The notes beneath the pieces were generated by a model. That model did not search any database and was not told where the DNA came from. It worked only from the letters and a program-made list of their open reading frames with translations. This document shows positions 37,545 through 47,445 of a stretch of 64,000 nt of DNA, in pieces; positions within the stretch are counted from its first letter, which is position 1, and each line of letters opens with the position of its first letter. The stretch is from Pseudomonas sp. CHM02 (GTDB lineage Bacteria > Pseudomonadota > Gammaproteobacteria > Pseudomonadales > Pseudomonadaceae): contig NZ_JFCA01000040.1 of the NCBI RefSeq assembly GCF_000612585.1, positions 1-64,000 of the forward strand. The letters are read 5' to 3'. Both the position numbers and the translations under genes were made by a program.

Positions 37545-38426
37545 TCACTTCCTGAGGGGCGCCAGGTACAACCGCACCAAGCCACGCAACGTCTTGCGCC
37601 CCCAGAACTTCAGCGGGATCTGCTTGAGGATCTCTCGCGCCAGTGGCCGGTCACGATCGGCCGTCTTCAGGAACATCGAGTTCAGGAAGTTGTAGCGCAC
37701 CGCGTCATAGGCCGGGTGCTCGCTGAAATGGGCATAGGTCTTGAGAATGTTCTGGATCATGTAGCGGTGGTTCTTGTAGGTATTGCTTGCGTGCTGCCGA
37801 TACTGCGCCATCACCACGCCAAGTGCGTCAATGGTGTAGCCCGCGGCGGTGATCTTCAATTGGATCAGCAGGTCTTCCAGAGGGATCAGTGGGTCGAAGC
37901 CACCGACTTCTTCCAGCACTTCGCGGCGAATCAACATGGTCGGCGCCGGCGGGAAGGGCTTGCGGTCCATGAACATGTCGTCGAAATCCAGGCTGCGAAA
38001 CGGTACGTCGCGGCGTTGCTTTTTCTCCGGGTGCAGGTTGCCGTCGCCATCGATCAGCTCGATGTTGCCAGCGCACATGCCCACCTTCGGCTTGTCCGCC
38101 ATATAGGCCACCTGGGTGGCGATACGGTCCGGCAGCATGATGTCATCGGAGCCGAACGGGGCGATCAGGCTGCCCTTGGCGCGGGCGATGGCACCGTTGA
38201 GCGTGGCGGTCAGGCCCTGGTTCTGCTGTACCTGGAAATCAAAGCCGTGCTCGGCCTGCAGGCGCCGGATGCGCTCGACGCTGTCATCCTTGGAGCCGTC
38301 ATCCACCACCAGCAGTTCGATATTCGGGTACGTCTGGCCGAGCACGCTGAGGATGCTCTCTTCGATATACCGGCCGTGGTTGTAGGACGCGATAATTACC
38401 GAGACCAGGGGTTGTTGCGCTGTCAT
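37545..38426 (-). CDS. wapR: Glycosyltransferase family 2, WapR-like rhamnosyltransferase
   Basis: The 293-residue GT-A enzyme starts PLVSVIIASYNHGRYIEESI and has DDGSKDDSV and GSDDIMLPDR (metal-binding DxD-like) motifs. The equivalent gene in P. aeruginosa (wapR) adds the L-rhamnose to which O-antigen is attached. It is the last gene of the carbamoyltransferase-to-wapR operon and overlaps ssg by 4 nt (ATGA). The specific sugar is inferred from synteny only. Confidence 0.8.
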   Translation of the reverse strand: MTAQQPLVSVIIASYNHGRYIEESILSVLGQTYPNIELLVVDDGSKDDSVERIRRLQAEHGFDFQVQQNQGLTATLNGAIARAKGSLIAPFGSDDIMLPDRIATQVAYMADKPKVGMCAGNIELIDGDGNLHPEKKQRRDVPFRSLDFDDMFMDRKPFPPAPTMLIRREVLEEVGGFDPLIPLEDLLIQLKITAAGYTIDALGVVMAQYRQHASNTYKNHRYMIQNILKTYAHFSEHPAYDAVRYNFLNSMFLKTADRDRPLAREILKQIPLKFWGRKTLRGLVRLYLAPLRK

Positions 38427-39571
38427 GCTCTACCTACTTCTTTCAAACCGGTTTCGATGAGGTTCAGGTACTTCTGCTGGAACTCGGCCAAGGCGTGGTT
38501 TTCTTCGAGGTAACGAAATACCTGTTCACCCTTGGCACGCAATTGTTCGTCGCTCATGGCCAGATAAGTGTCCAAGGCCGCTGTCAGTTGCTCGACATTG
38601 CCCGGCTCGTGGGACAAGCCGCCTGCGCCTTCCACCAGCGGCAGCATGGCCGGCCCGTTGGAGGCAATCACCGGCAGGCGTCCACTCATGCCTTCGAGCA
38701 GGGCCAGGCCCAGGCCCTCAAGCAAGGAAGGCATGGTCCAGATATCGAAGGCGCGTACATATTTGAGGCCATCCTCGCGAAAGCCCAGCAGGTGCGCACG
38801 GCCGGTGAGGCCGAGGCGCTCGATGTCCGCGCGCAAGTCGGCTTCGGCCCGGCCGGAGCCAATGATGCCGACCTGGGCGTTGGGGTATTTGTCCTTGAGG
38901 CGGGCAAACGCTTGCAGCAGATGTGTATGGCCCTTGATCGGCACCAGTCGCCCCAGTGCGCCGATGATCCGCGCGTCAAGCGACAGCCCCAGCGCCTGGC
39001 GCGCATGCTCGCGCGGCAGTTGCAAGGCCTCGGCCTGGGGAATATCGATGGCGTTGGTGACAAAGGTGGTGTTCTCGCGGGTAAAGCCGCAGTTGAGGCC
39101 GATCAGGTAATCCCTGACTGCCTCCGATACCCCGACAAAGCGCCAGGCCGGGCTGACCAGGCGGCGCGCCTGGCGTCGGCGATAGGCGCGCTCGTACTCG
39201 CCGAAACCGTGGGAGATACCGATGCACAGCGGGATCTTCAACCAACGGTTGAGCGACAGCATCATGTTCACCGACTTGAAGCGGTTACAGATGACCACAT
39301 CGAATTTCTGCGCACGGCAGTACTTGTAGATTTCCCACATGGCGCCCAGGCGGATGCCTTTGAGGGCCTTCTCGGGAAACTCGAAATACTTGGAATGATC
39401 CGCCACGCTCAACGGCTGGCCCGGCTGCGGTCGACCGCTCAGGAAGGCGGACGTCACCTCGAATCGCTCCGTCGGCAACGCCTTGACGATCTGCTCGCCG
39501 AGATCGGCGAAATCATTGAGCTTGACGTTGTAGTCAGGCTGCAACTGCAAAACCTTGAAACGAGGCTTCAT
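38423..39571 (-). CDS. ssg: Glycosyltransferase family 4, Ssg-like
   Basis: The 382-residue GT-B enzyme has a typical C-terminal GT4 domain: IIGALGRLVPIKGHTHLLQA, RAHLLGFREDG and MPSLLEGLGLALLEGM (E-x7-E). The equivalent gene in Pseudomonas, ssg, affects O-antigen and surface polysaccharide. ATG at 39571 follows GGAGTG. It lies 59 nt after dnpA and overlaps wapR. Confidence 0.82.
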   Translation of the reverse strand: MKPRFKVLQLQPDYNVKLNDFADLGEQIVKALPTERFEVTSAFLSGRPQPGQPLSVADHSKYFEFPEKALKGIRLGAMWEIYKYCRAQKFDVVICNRFKSVNMMLSLNRWLKIPLCIGISHGFGEYERAYRRRQARRLVSPAWRFVGVSEAVRDYLIGLNCGFTRENTTFVTNAIDIPQAEALQLPREHARQALGLSLDARIIGALGRLVPIKGHTHLLQAFARLKDKYPNAQVGIIGSGRAEADLRADIERLGLTGRAHLLGFREDGLKYVRAFDIWTMPSLLEGLGLALLEGMSGRLPVIASNGPAMLPLVEGAGGLSHEPGNVEQLTAALDTYLAMSDEQLRAKGEQVFRYLEENHALAEFQQKYLNLIETGLKEVGRA

Positions 39572-39630
39572 ATCACTCCATGAGGCAATCGGGCTGCTAC
39601 ACGCGGGCAGCCCGACGAAAAAAGTCAATT

Positions 39631-41031
39631 TCAGTCCTGCTTCAGCACCCAAAGCAGCTCGTGACGGCGCACGGCCTTGCGGAAAAATTCGTTCTCGCCA
39701 TACGGCGATGGGCTACGACCAGCCAGCCATTGCTGCAACAGGCGACGCACCCGGCGCTTGAACGGTGCGCGGGGCTGCAGGTCATGCATCATGCCCAGCG
39801 CCATGGCCTTGTCCCGCTGCTGGCTCAGGCTCAGCACCCGGCAATAGGGCTCAAGTACCTGGGTGGCATCGAACTGCGGCGGCAAAGCGATGCCGGCACC
39901 TGAATCACCCATGGGCCACCGGTCGTTATCATGCAGATGGTTGGCATAGCCAAGCAACGTGGTCGGTTGCCACTCCAGTCCCTGCAAAGCCTGCACCACC
40001 GCGGTGTGGGCGCAGATATGGTCAGGGTGGGGGTCGAGCACTGGCGTCGGCAACACAATCACTTCGGGACGCGCCTTGAGCAACACCGCCCGCAGGTCGG
40101 CGATCAGGTTGCTCCAGGTCGGCGCACCGTCCACATCCCCCGGCAACGCCAAGGCATTGAACTGGCGAAACAGCCGCGTATCGTCCAACTGCGCTTCGCG
40201 CGATGCCTGGGGCTGATCGGGGGCGTCAAGCATGGCCGGCAGTTGCAGGCAGAAATACCCCAACTGCACGCAGCGCGCCTCGGGCACGCCGGCCCAGCGC
40301 GGCACGGCAATACTGTCCCAGGCGCGCAGGCGCCCTTTGATCCGCGCCGCTTCGGCCTTGGGCAGGCCCATCTGCTGATAGTGCTCGGCCTCGATCTCAC
40401 CCGCGGTCAGGGTCACGACCCAGCTTTCATCCGCCTGGCCGTACAGGCCGAAGGCGGCCAATTCGGCATCGTCGGCATGGGGCGCGATCACCATCACGCG
40501 CTGGCGCGCAGCGTCGGGCTGACGAAATACCCACAAGACAGGCTGGCCGATCACTCGGCAAAAACGCCCGCGCAGGCGCAGCTCACCCGCGGCCAATGCC
40601 GTCGCCGAGCCAGTGAGGTTCAGGTAACGCTTGCCGGCCACACCGCGCTCGAACGCCTGGCGGTCGTCCAGAAACTCAACCGCAGGATCCAGGAAACGAC
40701 CCCACAGGTTGCTTTTGAGCTGTACTTCGACGATCAGCGTTTCATCGCCAACCAGCTCAAGCGGCGTCTCTGCCAGCAACCTGTCGCCGTCCAGACGCAA
40801 CCCGACCTGTTGGCCACTCGGCGCAAAGCGGTACTGGTAGTCATCCTTGGGCGAATAAAACAGGTGGTCGGCAAACCAGGCTTCATGGGCCACCCACAGC
40901 ACGACCGCGAGGATCAGCGGCAGCCACCAGGCCACCAATACTCCGGCCGCGATCAACAGCAGCAGCCCGATCAGCAGCGCAATGCGTTTATTGCGCCGGT
41001 GGCGCTTGAGCAGTTGCTGTTTGCGGCTCAT
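39631..41031 (-). CDS. dnpA: DnpA-like PIG-L family de-N-acetylase
   Basis: The 466-residue protein has an N-terminal membrane region of one or two helices (IALLIGLLLLIAAGVLVAWW) and a PIG-L deacetylase domain with APHADDAEL (metal-binding A-x-H-x-DD) and LDPHPDHICAH. DnpA in P. aeruginosa is linked to antibiotic tolerance and is thought to act on LPS or another envelope glycan. ATG at 41031 overlaps the mig-14 stop by 4 nt (ATGA). An alternative upstream start adds nine residues. Confidence 0.85.
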   Translation of the reverse strand: MSRKQQLLKRHRRNKRIALLIGLLLLIAAGVLVAWWLPLILAVVLWVAHEAWFADHLFYSPKDDYQYRFAPSGQQVGLRLDGDRLLAETPLELVGDETLIVEVQLKSNLWGRFLDPAVEFLDDRQAFERGVAGKRYLNLTGSATALAAGELRLRGRFCRVIGQPVLWVFRQPDAARQRVMVIAPHADDAELAAFGLYGQADESWVVTLTAGEIEAEHYQQMGLPKAEAARIKGRLRAWDSIAVPRWAGVPEARCVQLGYFCLQLPAMLDAPDQPQASREAQLDDTRLFRQFNALALPGDVDGAPTWSNLIADLRAVLLKARPEVIVLPTPVLDPHPDHICAHTAVVQALQGLEWQPTTLLGYANHLHDNDRWPMGDSGAGIALPPQFDATQVLEPYCRVLSLSQQRDKAMALGMMHDLQPRAPFKRRVRRLLQQWLAGRSPSPYGENEFFRKAVRRHELLWVLKQD

Positions 41032-41924
41032 ACGCTGAACACCGGCACCGGGTTGCACCAGCGTTCCTTGTACTCGCGGTCGGCACGCCCGAAGGAAAAG
41101 CGCAGCGGTTTATCCACGGCACGTGCCTGTTCCCAGGCGCTTTGGGTGTTGAGGAAGCTCAGCACACTGCCGGGGCTGAACGCGCGGGTTTCAGGATCGA
41201 CACCGCCATTGACGTACTCAATGCTGATCCACTGCGGCGCCTCGACGCGGTACACAAGCTGTACGGCAATCGGCGCATCATTGAGAAACAGCACCGAGCC
41301 GATCAGGAACTCCTTGAGCAGCGCCAGCACCTCGGCCAGGCGTTCGGCGCCCGTGGCTGGAAAGCCCCATCGGCGCTGGAACAGATCGCAGTAGACCGCC
41401 GCCAGTTCGTTGCTGGAAAACTCGCTCACCGCCCGCACCACGCCGCCCGCCTCTTCCAGCAGGCGCAGTTCGCGGCGCTGGTTGTAGCGAAACTTCTTCG
41501 ACAGGTCTTCGGGGGTACGCGCCATGGCCAGTTGCTCGGCCTGGGGCTTTAGGGTGCTGACGCGGCCCTCGTTCAGCGCTGACAGGTAGCGCCCGCGATG
41601 GCGCACCGGCAACTGCGCATCGGCAGCGATCGGCAGGATGATCTCGGCATTGCCCAGGTCAAACAGGCCTTTCTTGCCGCGGCGCTTGAGCACGTCCTTG
41701 GACAAGGCCAGGTCGCGCCCCCAGGTGGCAATCGCCCCTTTGAGTTCGCCGTCCTGTTCCCAGCCCAGGTAACGCACGGGAATCTGCGCCAGGCCCGCCA
41801 GCCGCTCGATAACCTGCGGATGGGTCGCCACGCTGCCGCCAAACCGCTGCCAGGCCTGGGCGTAAACCTCGGCCTCGACAGGCGTCCAGCCACGCTCACG
41901 CCAAGCCTGGAAGCGGTTCAGCAT
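41028..41924 (-). CDS. mig-14: Mig-14-like protein (antimicrobial peptide resistance)
   Basis: The 298-residue protein belongs to the Mig-14/GNAT-like family named from Salmonella, where it aids resistance to host antimicrobial peptides. Segments seen include WLPRHRGRYLSALNEG-like and FSFGRADREYKERWCNP, typical of peptidoglycan/glycan aminoacyltransferase-like FemAB folds. It follows the carbamoyltransferase gene without a gap and overlaps dnpA by 4 nt. The biochemical activity is unknown. Confidence 0.85.
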   Translation of the reverse strand: MLNRFQAWRERGWTPVEAEVYAQAWQRFGGSVATHPQVIERLAGLAQIPVRYLGWEQDGELKGAIATWGRDLALSKDVLKRRGKKGLFDLGNAEIILPIAADAQLPVRHRGRYLSALNEGRVSTLKPQAEQLAMARTPEDLSKKFRYNQRRELRLLEEAGGVVRAVSEFSSNELAAVYCDLFQRRWGFPATGAERLAEVLALLKEFLIGSVLFLNDAPIAVQLVYRVEAPQWISIEYVNGGVDPETRAFSPGSVLSFLNTQSAWEQARAVDKPLRFSFGRADREYKERWCNPVPVFSV

Positions 41925-43682
41925 TTAGACCACAGCGTCATAAGGGTCCACGCCGTCCTTGACGACCAGGATGTCTTCCATGATCAGGTACTGCAGGTCG
42001 GAGCCGAAGAACATGTTCAGCGCGTCGGTCGGCGAGCAGATCATCGCTTCGCCACGACGGTTGAGCGAGGTGTTCAGCGACACGCCGTTGCCGGTCAGCA
42101 CTTCCAGCTCTTTCATCATGTCGTAGTAGCGCGGGTTGTACTCGCGCTTGAGCACCTGGGCACGGGAGGTGCCGTCCTCATGGACCACTTCCGGCACGCG
42201 GGTTTTCCACTCTTCGGCCACTTCAAAGGTGAAGGTCATGAACGGCGCCGGGTGGTCGACCTTGATCATCTGCGGGGCCACGGTGTCGAGCATCGACGGG
42301 CAGAAAGGCCTCCAGCGCTCGCGGAACTTGATCTGGTGGTTGATGCGATCAGCCACGCCGGTCGCACTTGGGCAACCGATGATCGAACGACCGCCCAGGG
42401 CGCGCGGGCCGAACTCCATGCGGCCCTGGAACCAGGCCACCGGGTTGCCGTCGACCATGATCCTGGCGATGCGCTGAGGCATGTTTTCGATCTTGCGCCA
42501 GTTCGGCTTGCTCTCGTGCTTGGCGCACGCGGCAATCACGTCTTCGTTGCTGTAGGACGGGCCGAGGTAGACGTGTTCCATCTTCTCGACCGGGACACCA
42601 CGGGCGTGGGACACATAGGCTGCCGCGCCCACCGCCGTGCCGGCATCGCCGGACGCTGGCTGTACGAACAGCTCTTTCACGTCGTCACGGGCGATGATCT
42701 TCTGGTTCAGCTTGACGTTCAGCGCACAGCCGCCGGCGAAAGCCAGCTTGCCGGTGTCTTTCAGGATATCGCCCAGGTAGTGGTCGATCATCTGCAGGGC
42801 CAGTTTCTCGAACAGCGCCTGCATGCTGGCCGCGTAGTGGATATACGGCTCGTCGGCGATATCGCCTTCGCGCTTGGGACCCAGCCACTCGATCAGTTTT
42901 GGCGAAAAGTAGAAACCCTTGCCCTTCTCTTTATAACGGCGCAGGCCGATGACGTTGGCGTAGTCGGTGTTGATCACCAGTTCGCCGTTTTCAAACGAGG
43001 CCAGACGCGAGAAATCGTACTTGCTGGCGTCGCCGTACGGCGCCATGCCCATGACCTTGAACTCACCGTCGAGCATCTCGAAACCGAGGAACTCGGTGAT
43101 CGCGCCGTACAGGCCGCCGAGGGAGTCCGGGTCAAAAAATTCCTTGATCTTGTGGATCTTGCCGTTTTCGCCGTAGCCGAAGAACGTGGTGGCGTATTCA
43201 CCTTTACCGTCGATACCGAGGATCGCGGTTTTTTCCTGGAAGCCTGAGCAGTGGTAGGCGCTGGAGGCGTGGGCCAGGTGGTGTTCAACCGGCTCGATCT
43301 TGATTTTCTTTGGATCGAAGCCCAGTTGCTCCAGGCACCAGACGATCTTGTTGCGATAGCGCTTGTAGCGACGGTTGCCCATCAGGATCGCGTCGAGCGC
43401 GCGGTCCGGGGCGTACCAGTAACGCTTGGCGTAGTGCCAGCGCGCCTCGCCGAACAGGCTGATCGGGGCGAACGGGATCGCGACCACGTCAACGTCGGAA
43501 GGCTTGATGCCAGCCTGCTCCAGGCAGAACTTCGCCGACTCGTAAGGCATGCGGTTCTTTGCATGTTTGTCGCGTACGAAGCGCTCTTCTTCGGCGGCCG
43601 CGATCAGCTTGCCGTCGATATACAAGGCTGCGGAAGGATCATGGCTAAGGGCGCCGGACAGGCCAAGAATCGTCAATGCCAC
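41925..43682 (-). CDS. NodU/CmcH-family carbamoyltransferase (LPS core)
   Basis: The 585-residue protein uses a GTG start (MALTILGLSGALSHDPSAAL). It has the N-terminal Kae1-like region with VEHHLAHASSAYH (metal-binding histidines) and a C-terminal YrdC-like carbamoyltransferase region with GGCALNVKLNQK and EFGPRALGGRSI. In P. aeruginosa a gene in this position carbamoylates core heptose (called wapO by some). It is the first gene of the operon running to wapR. A perfect TATAAT lies at 43774-43779 upstream on this strand. Confidence 0.9.
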   Translation of the reverse strand: MALTILGLSGALSHDPSAALYIDGKLIAAAEEERFVRDKHAKNRMPYESAKFCLEQAGIKPSDVDVVAIPFAPISLFGEARWHYAKRYWYAPDRALDAILMGNRRYKRYRNKIVWCLEQLGFDPKKIKIEPVEHHLAHASSAYHCSGFQEKTAILGIDGKGEYATTFFGYGENGKIHKIKEFFDPDSLGGLYGAITEFLGFEMLDGEFKVMGMAPYGDASKYDFSRLASFENGELVINTDYANVIGLRRYKEKGKGFYFSPKLIEWLGPKREGDIADEPYIHYAASMQALFEKLALQMIDHYLGDILKDTGKLAFAGGCALNVKLNQKIIARDDVKELFVQPASGDAGTAVGAAAYVSHARGVPVEKMEHVYLGPSYSNEDVIAACAKHESKPNWRKIENMPQRIARIMVDGNPVAWFQGRMEFGPRALGGRSIIGCPSATGVADRINHQIKFRERWRPFCPSMLDTVAPQMIKVDHPAPFMTFTFEVAEEWKTRVPEVVHEDGTSRAQVLKREYNPRYYDMMKELEVLTGNGVSLNTSLNRRGEAMICSPTDALNMFFGSDLQYLIMEDILVVKDGVDPYDAVV

Positions 43683-43710
43683 AGGGGTCTAGCCTCTTTT
43701 AGTCTGCATG

Positions 43711-43779
43711 CAGGCGGGTTGCGCCTGAAAAAAGTGTGCCTCCCGCCTGGGCAGGAAACAGCTAAAGGGCGGGATTATA
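43711..43779 (-). promoter_or_regulatory. Putative promoter and leader of the carbamoyltransferase operon
   Basis: Minus-strand TATAAT at 43774-43779 has no clear -35. About 50 nt downstream, CAGGCG-CAACC-CGCCTG (43711-43727) forms a 6-bp stem in the 5' leader. The rest of 43683-43921 shows nothing I recognise. Confidence 0.5.
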
Positions 43780-43921
43780 GCGTAAACAAGCGTAGGGATG
43801 ATCTAGTGAAAATGATGACGAGCTGCCAGCAGGACATTTTACCTAAAGACCGTTGAATAAGGCGCGAAGCCCCAAAAGGGTGAGCCTCAGGCACGGCATG
43901 ACAGGCGATACTCGTGCAGAC

Positions 43922-44257
43922 TCATGAGCGACCGGGCCGCCAATAGACACCAAGATTGCCGTCTTTGCCCTGGCGGTAAAGGGTATAGGGCAGCACCACG
44001 GTGTCGGCCGCGCCGGACATGGCGAGGTCCACCAGCACCAACGGCACCAGCACACCGGTGTAATCGGGCGGCGCATTCAACAAACAGAAATCAAACGCCA
44101 GCCCGCTGTAGACACGCGGAATGGACTGGCAATAGGTCTTTTGCTTGCGCAGTTCACGCGTAGCGGCGACGTCCTCGCGAAGCACCGTGTTGAGCGTGCC
44201 ACAACCACTGATGGCTAACGCAATGACACCCAGCGAGGCAAGTTTTTTAATGTCCAT
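43922..44257 (-). CDS. YceK/YidQ-like small lipoprotein
   Basis: The 111-residue protein has a lipoprotein signal peptide with lipobox ISGC (cysteine near residue 19). The mature region YSGLAFDFCLLNAPP and VLVDLAMSGAADTVVLPYTL is typical of the YceK/DUF1375 family. Function is unknown; these are predicted envelope lipoproteins. It is divergent from the TonB-dependent receptor gene with about 170 bp between. Confidence 0.85.
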   Translation of the reverse strand: MDIKKLASLGVIALAISGCGTLNTVLREDVAATRELRKQKTYCQSIPRVYSGLAFDFCLLNAPPDYTGVLVPLVLVDLAMSGAADTVVLPYTLYRQGKDGNLGVYWRPGRS

Positions 44258-44430
44258 GGCAAGTCCTCAGGAAGGTTCACCACGCTAGCACCCGCCCGTT
44301 CGTCGGTTCAGCACAGGTACACCGACGTGTCATGTGGGAAACATCCGAAATGGAAAAATCTATCCGAACCACTAAACTCGCGCCCCTTTGCGCGTTTACG
44401 TCCTAAGCGCCATAGATTTCGGCTGACCCC

Positions 44431-46518
44431 ATGAAGATCATCACTCGCTTCACCCTGCTGCTACCCGGCCTGCTCGCCTTGAGCAATACTGCCCACGCCG
44501 ACGACGCGCCGCTGGTGCTCGACCCGAGCGTGGTGACCGGCTCACGCAGCGCCAGCCCAACCTTCGACTTGCCGTACTCGGTGGACGGCATCAGCCGTGA
44601 ACAGATCAGCGACGGCCAATTGGGCATCAACGCCTCCGAGGCCCTGTCCCGCGTGCCGGGCCTGGTGGTGCAGAACCGTCAGAACTATGCACAGGACCTG
44701 CAGATTTCCTCCCGCGGCTTCGGCGCCCGCTCGACCTTTGGCGTGCGCGGCATCAAGCTGATTGCCGATGGCATTCCCGCCAGCACTCCGGACGGCCAGG
44801 GCCAGGCAGCCACCTTCAACCTCGACACCGCCGAACGCATCGAAGTGCTGCGCGGTCCTGCCGCCACCCTGTATGGCAGCAACGCCGGCGGCGTGATCCA
44901 GATGTTCTCCCGCGACGGCGAAGGCCCGCCGCGCATCGGTGCAGAGACCCTGGTGGGCAGCGACGGCCTGAACAAAAACCACCTGAGCGCCGAAGGCGCG
45001 GCCAACGGCGCAGGCTTCGTGCTGGATGCCTCGCGCATGGACACCAACGGCTACCGCGACCACAGCAGCGCCCGCCGCGACCAGACGTTTGCCAAGCTCA
45101 ACGTCGAGCCCGATGACGACAGCAAACTGGCGCTGATCTACAGCAGCCTGGAGCAGAACGGTACACAGGACCCGCTGGGGCAGACATGGGCGGCGTACAA
45201 GGCCGATCCGCGCTCGGTGAGCGCCAACGCGCTGACGTACAACACGCGAAAAAGTATCGATCATCAGCAACTGGGGATGAATTACGAGCGCTACATCGGC
45301 GATGCAACGCTGCAGGTGAATGCGTATACGGGGCGGCGGAGTGTGATTCAGTACTTGTCGATTCCCAAAGGCACGCCCCCCAACGAACGCGGCGGCGGCG
45401 TGGTGCAATTCGACCGCAAGTTCTACGGCGGCAGCGTGCGCTGGATGCAGCCCATCGACAGTGCACCGGGCGATTTGATGATCATCACTGGCCTGGACTT
45501 CGACCAGAGCGAGGACAGTCGCCACGGATACCAGAACTACAGTGGCAGCACCCTGGGGGTAAAGGGTGAGCTGCGTCGCGATGAAATCGACACCGCCCGC
45601 AGCCTGGATCCCTACATTCAGGCCAACTGGGCCCTCGACCGCTGGACCCTGCAAGCCGGCGTCCGGCACAGCACCATGGAGCTGGACGTTGACGACCAAT
45701 TCCTCGGCAACGGCGATTCCAGCGGCAACAAGACCTATCAAAAAAACACCCCGTCGATGAGCGTGATGTACGCCTTCACCCCGCAGTTGCACGGTTACGT
45801 CAGCGCCGGCAAAGGCTTCGAAACGCCGACCCAGGCCGAATTGGCCTATGCGCCGGGCAGCGTCGAAGGGTTCAACTTCGGTCTGAAACCGTCGCAAAGC
45901 ACCCAGTACGAGGTGGGATTGAAGGCCCAGCTCAACAACACGCGGATCAACGCCGCCGTCTTCCAGATCACCACCGAGGATGAATTGGTGGTGTCTCAAT
46001 CCCTGGGTGGCCGCACCAGTTACCAGAATGCCGGCCGCACCCTGCGCCGCGGCTTCGAGCTGGGCATCGAAAGCCAACTCAGCGAACAGTGGAGCACCCA
46101 CCTCGCCTACACCCGCTTGCAAGCCACCTACGACAGCGACTTCATCAGCGGCGGCAGCACTGCCGTCGACAAAGGCAACTACCTGCCCGGCGTGCCGCAG
46201 ACCACGCTGTTCGCCGAACTGAACTGGAAGCCAAGGGACTGGGTCAGCACCGCCATCGAAGGCATGTACCGCAGCAAGGTCTATGTCGAAGACACCAACA
46301 GCCAACCCGCCGCGCCGGGCTACAGCGTGTTCAACTGGCGCGCCCGCTTCGAGCAGAAGGTCGAGCACCGGACGTTCCACCAGACCTTGCGCCTGGATAA
46401 CCTGCTCGACCGCCAGTATGTCGGCTCGGTAATCGTCGGCGACGGCAATGGCCGCTATTACGAAGCGGCGCCAGGCCGCTCGTGGTATGCGGGCGCCGGT
46501 GCCGAGTATCAGTTCTGA
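44431..46518 (+). CDS. YncD/PqqU-like TonB-dependent outer membrane receptor
   Basis: The 695-residue protein has a signal peptide (cleavage near NTAHADD) and a plug domain with LSRVPGLVVQNRQNYAQDLQ and SRGFGARSTFGVRG, followed by DGIPASTPDGQGQ. A 22-strand barrel ending in Phe (AGAEYQF) follows. The plug and the C-terminal LLDRQYVGSVIVGDGNGRYY are strikingly like E. coli YncD, recently shown to import PQQ (PqqU). Whether the ligand is PQQ here is unknown. A direct repeat ATCCGAA (44343 and 44362) lies upstream. Its stop codon directly abuts that of the convergent ABC permease gene. Confidence 0.88.
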   Translation: MKIITRFTLLLPGLLALSNTAHADDAPLVLDPSVVTGSRSASPTFDLPYSVDGISREQISDGQLGINASEALSRVPGLVVQNRQNYAQDLQISSRGFGARSTFGVRGIKLIADGIPASTPDGQGQAATFNLDTAERIEVLRGPAATLYGSNAGGVIQMFSRDGEGPPRIGAETLVGSDGLNKNHLSAEGAANGAGFVLDASRMDTNGYRDHSSARRDQTFAKLNVEPDDDSKLALIYSSLEQNGTQDPLGQTWAAYKADPRSVSANALTYNTRKSIDHQQLGMNYERYIGDATLQVNAYTGRRSVIQYLSIPKGTPPNERGGGVVQFDRKFYGGSVRWMQPIDSAPGDLMIITGLDFDQSEDSRHGYQNYSGSTLGVKGELRRDEIDTARSLDPYIQANWALDRWTLQAGVRHSTMELDVDDQFLGNGDSSGNKTYQKNTPSMSVMYAFTPQLHGYVSAGKGFETPTQAELAYAPGSVEGFNFGLKPSQSTQYEVGLKAQLNNTRINAAVFQITTEDELVVSQSLGGRTSYQNAGRTLRRGFELGIESQLSEQWSTHLAYTRLQATYDSDFISGGSTAVDKGNYLPGVPQTTLFAELNWKPRDWVSTAIEGMYRSKVYVEDTNSQPAAPGYSVFNWRARFEQKVEHRTFHQTLRLDNLLDRQYVGSVIVGDGNGRYYEAAPGRSWYAGAGAEYQF

Positions 46519-47445
46519 TCAGCGGGTTTCCTGGATCCGCCGACTGGCGAAGCTGAACGTCAACACCACAAAAATCAGCACGCCCGTCGCCACCTGCTGC
46601 CAGTAGAAGTTCCAGCCGATCAACAGCAGGCCGTTGGCGATCACGTTGATGAACAGCACGCCCAGCAGGGTCCCGGGAATATTCGCCCGGCCCTGCCGGC
46701 TCAACGTGGTGCCAATGAACACCGCACCAATCGCGTTGAGCAAAAACGCGTTGCCGGACAGCGGCACATAAGCACTGACCGTCGAACTGAGCAGCACCCC
46801 GGCCACGCCACACGCCAACGCGGTCGCCAGCGCCACGACGGTGACAATGCGCCGTACCGACAGCCCCGAGTAATATGCCAGCAACGGCTGAGAGCCCTGA
46901 GCGAGCAGTTCTCGCCCCAGGCGACCGCGCGCCAGCGCCAAACCGTAGAACAACGCCAGCCCCAACACGATCAGCAACGGCGTCAGGCCTGTCAGTTCAG
47001 GCTTCAAACCCTGGGCGATATAGATGGGCTGGCCGCCGTCCGAGAGCAATTGCTGGGCGCTGGTGCCGATGAACAACGTGCCCAGCGTTGCAAGGAACGG
47101 GCTGATCCGCAGCCCGGCGATCAACCCGGCATTCACCAGCCCCACCAGCAGTGCAGCGAGCAACGCGCCCGTCGCGGCAAACGCCCAGCCATGCCCACCA
47201 TTGAGCAGCACCACGAAGCTGAAACTGGCGAAGTCCAGCGCCGTGCCCACCGACAGGTCGATACCGCCGGCCGCCACGGCGTAAGTCATGCCGACAGCGA
47301 CAATCGCCAGTAACACGAAGTTGTTCAACACCAGGCTCTGCAGGTTGCCGGCGCTGAGAAAGCCCGGTGCCTGCAGCGCAAACACCACGACGATCAGTGC
47401 GAATACCAGGGGTAATGTCAGTGGTAACAATGTGCGCAGGTTCAT
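46519..47445 (-). CDS. Sugar-type ABC transporter permease (RbsC/AraH-like), second permease
   Basis: The 308-residue permease has eight to ten membrane helices. The segments VGMTYAVAAGGIDLSVGTALDFAS and GNAFLLNAIGAVFIGTTLSRQGRANIPGT are the hallmarks of the BPD_transp_2/RbsC family. It differs from the other permease gene, so the transporter has a heteromeric membrane part as in Lsr (AI-2) or rhamnose (RhaPQ) systems. Its start overlaps the previous gene by 4 nt (ATGA). The substrate is unknown. Confidence 0.9.
   Translation of the reverse strand: MNLRTLLPLTLPLVFALIVVVFALQAPGFLSAGNLQSLVLNNFVLLAIVAVGMTYAVAAGGIDLSVGTALDFASFSFVVLLNGGHGWAFAATGALLAALLVGLVNAGLIAGLRISPFLATLGTLFIGTSAQQLLSDGGQPIYIAQGLKPELTGLTPLLIVLGLALFYGLALARGRLGRELLAQGSQPLLAYYSGLSVRRIVTVVALATALACGVAGVLLSSTVSAYVPLSGNAFLLNAIGAVFIGTTLSRQGRANIPGTLLGVLFINVIANGLLLIGWNFYWQQVATGVLIFVVLTFSFASRRIQETR

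Noticed and set aside
44542..46380. 612-residue minus-strand open frame opposite the TonB-dependent receptor
   Set aside because: Antisense shadow; the receptor frame has clear plug and barrel motifs.
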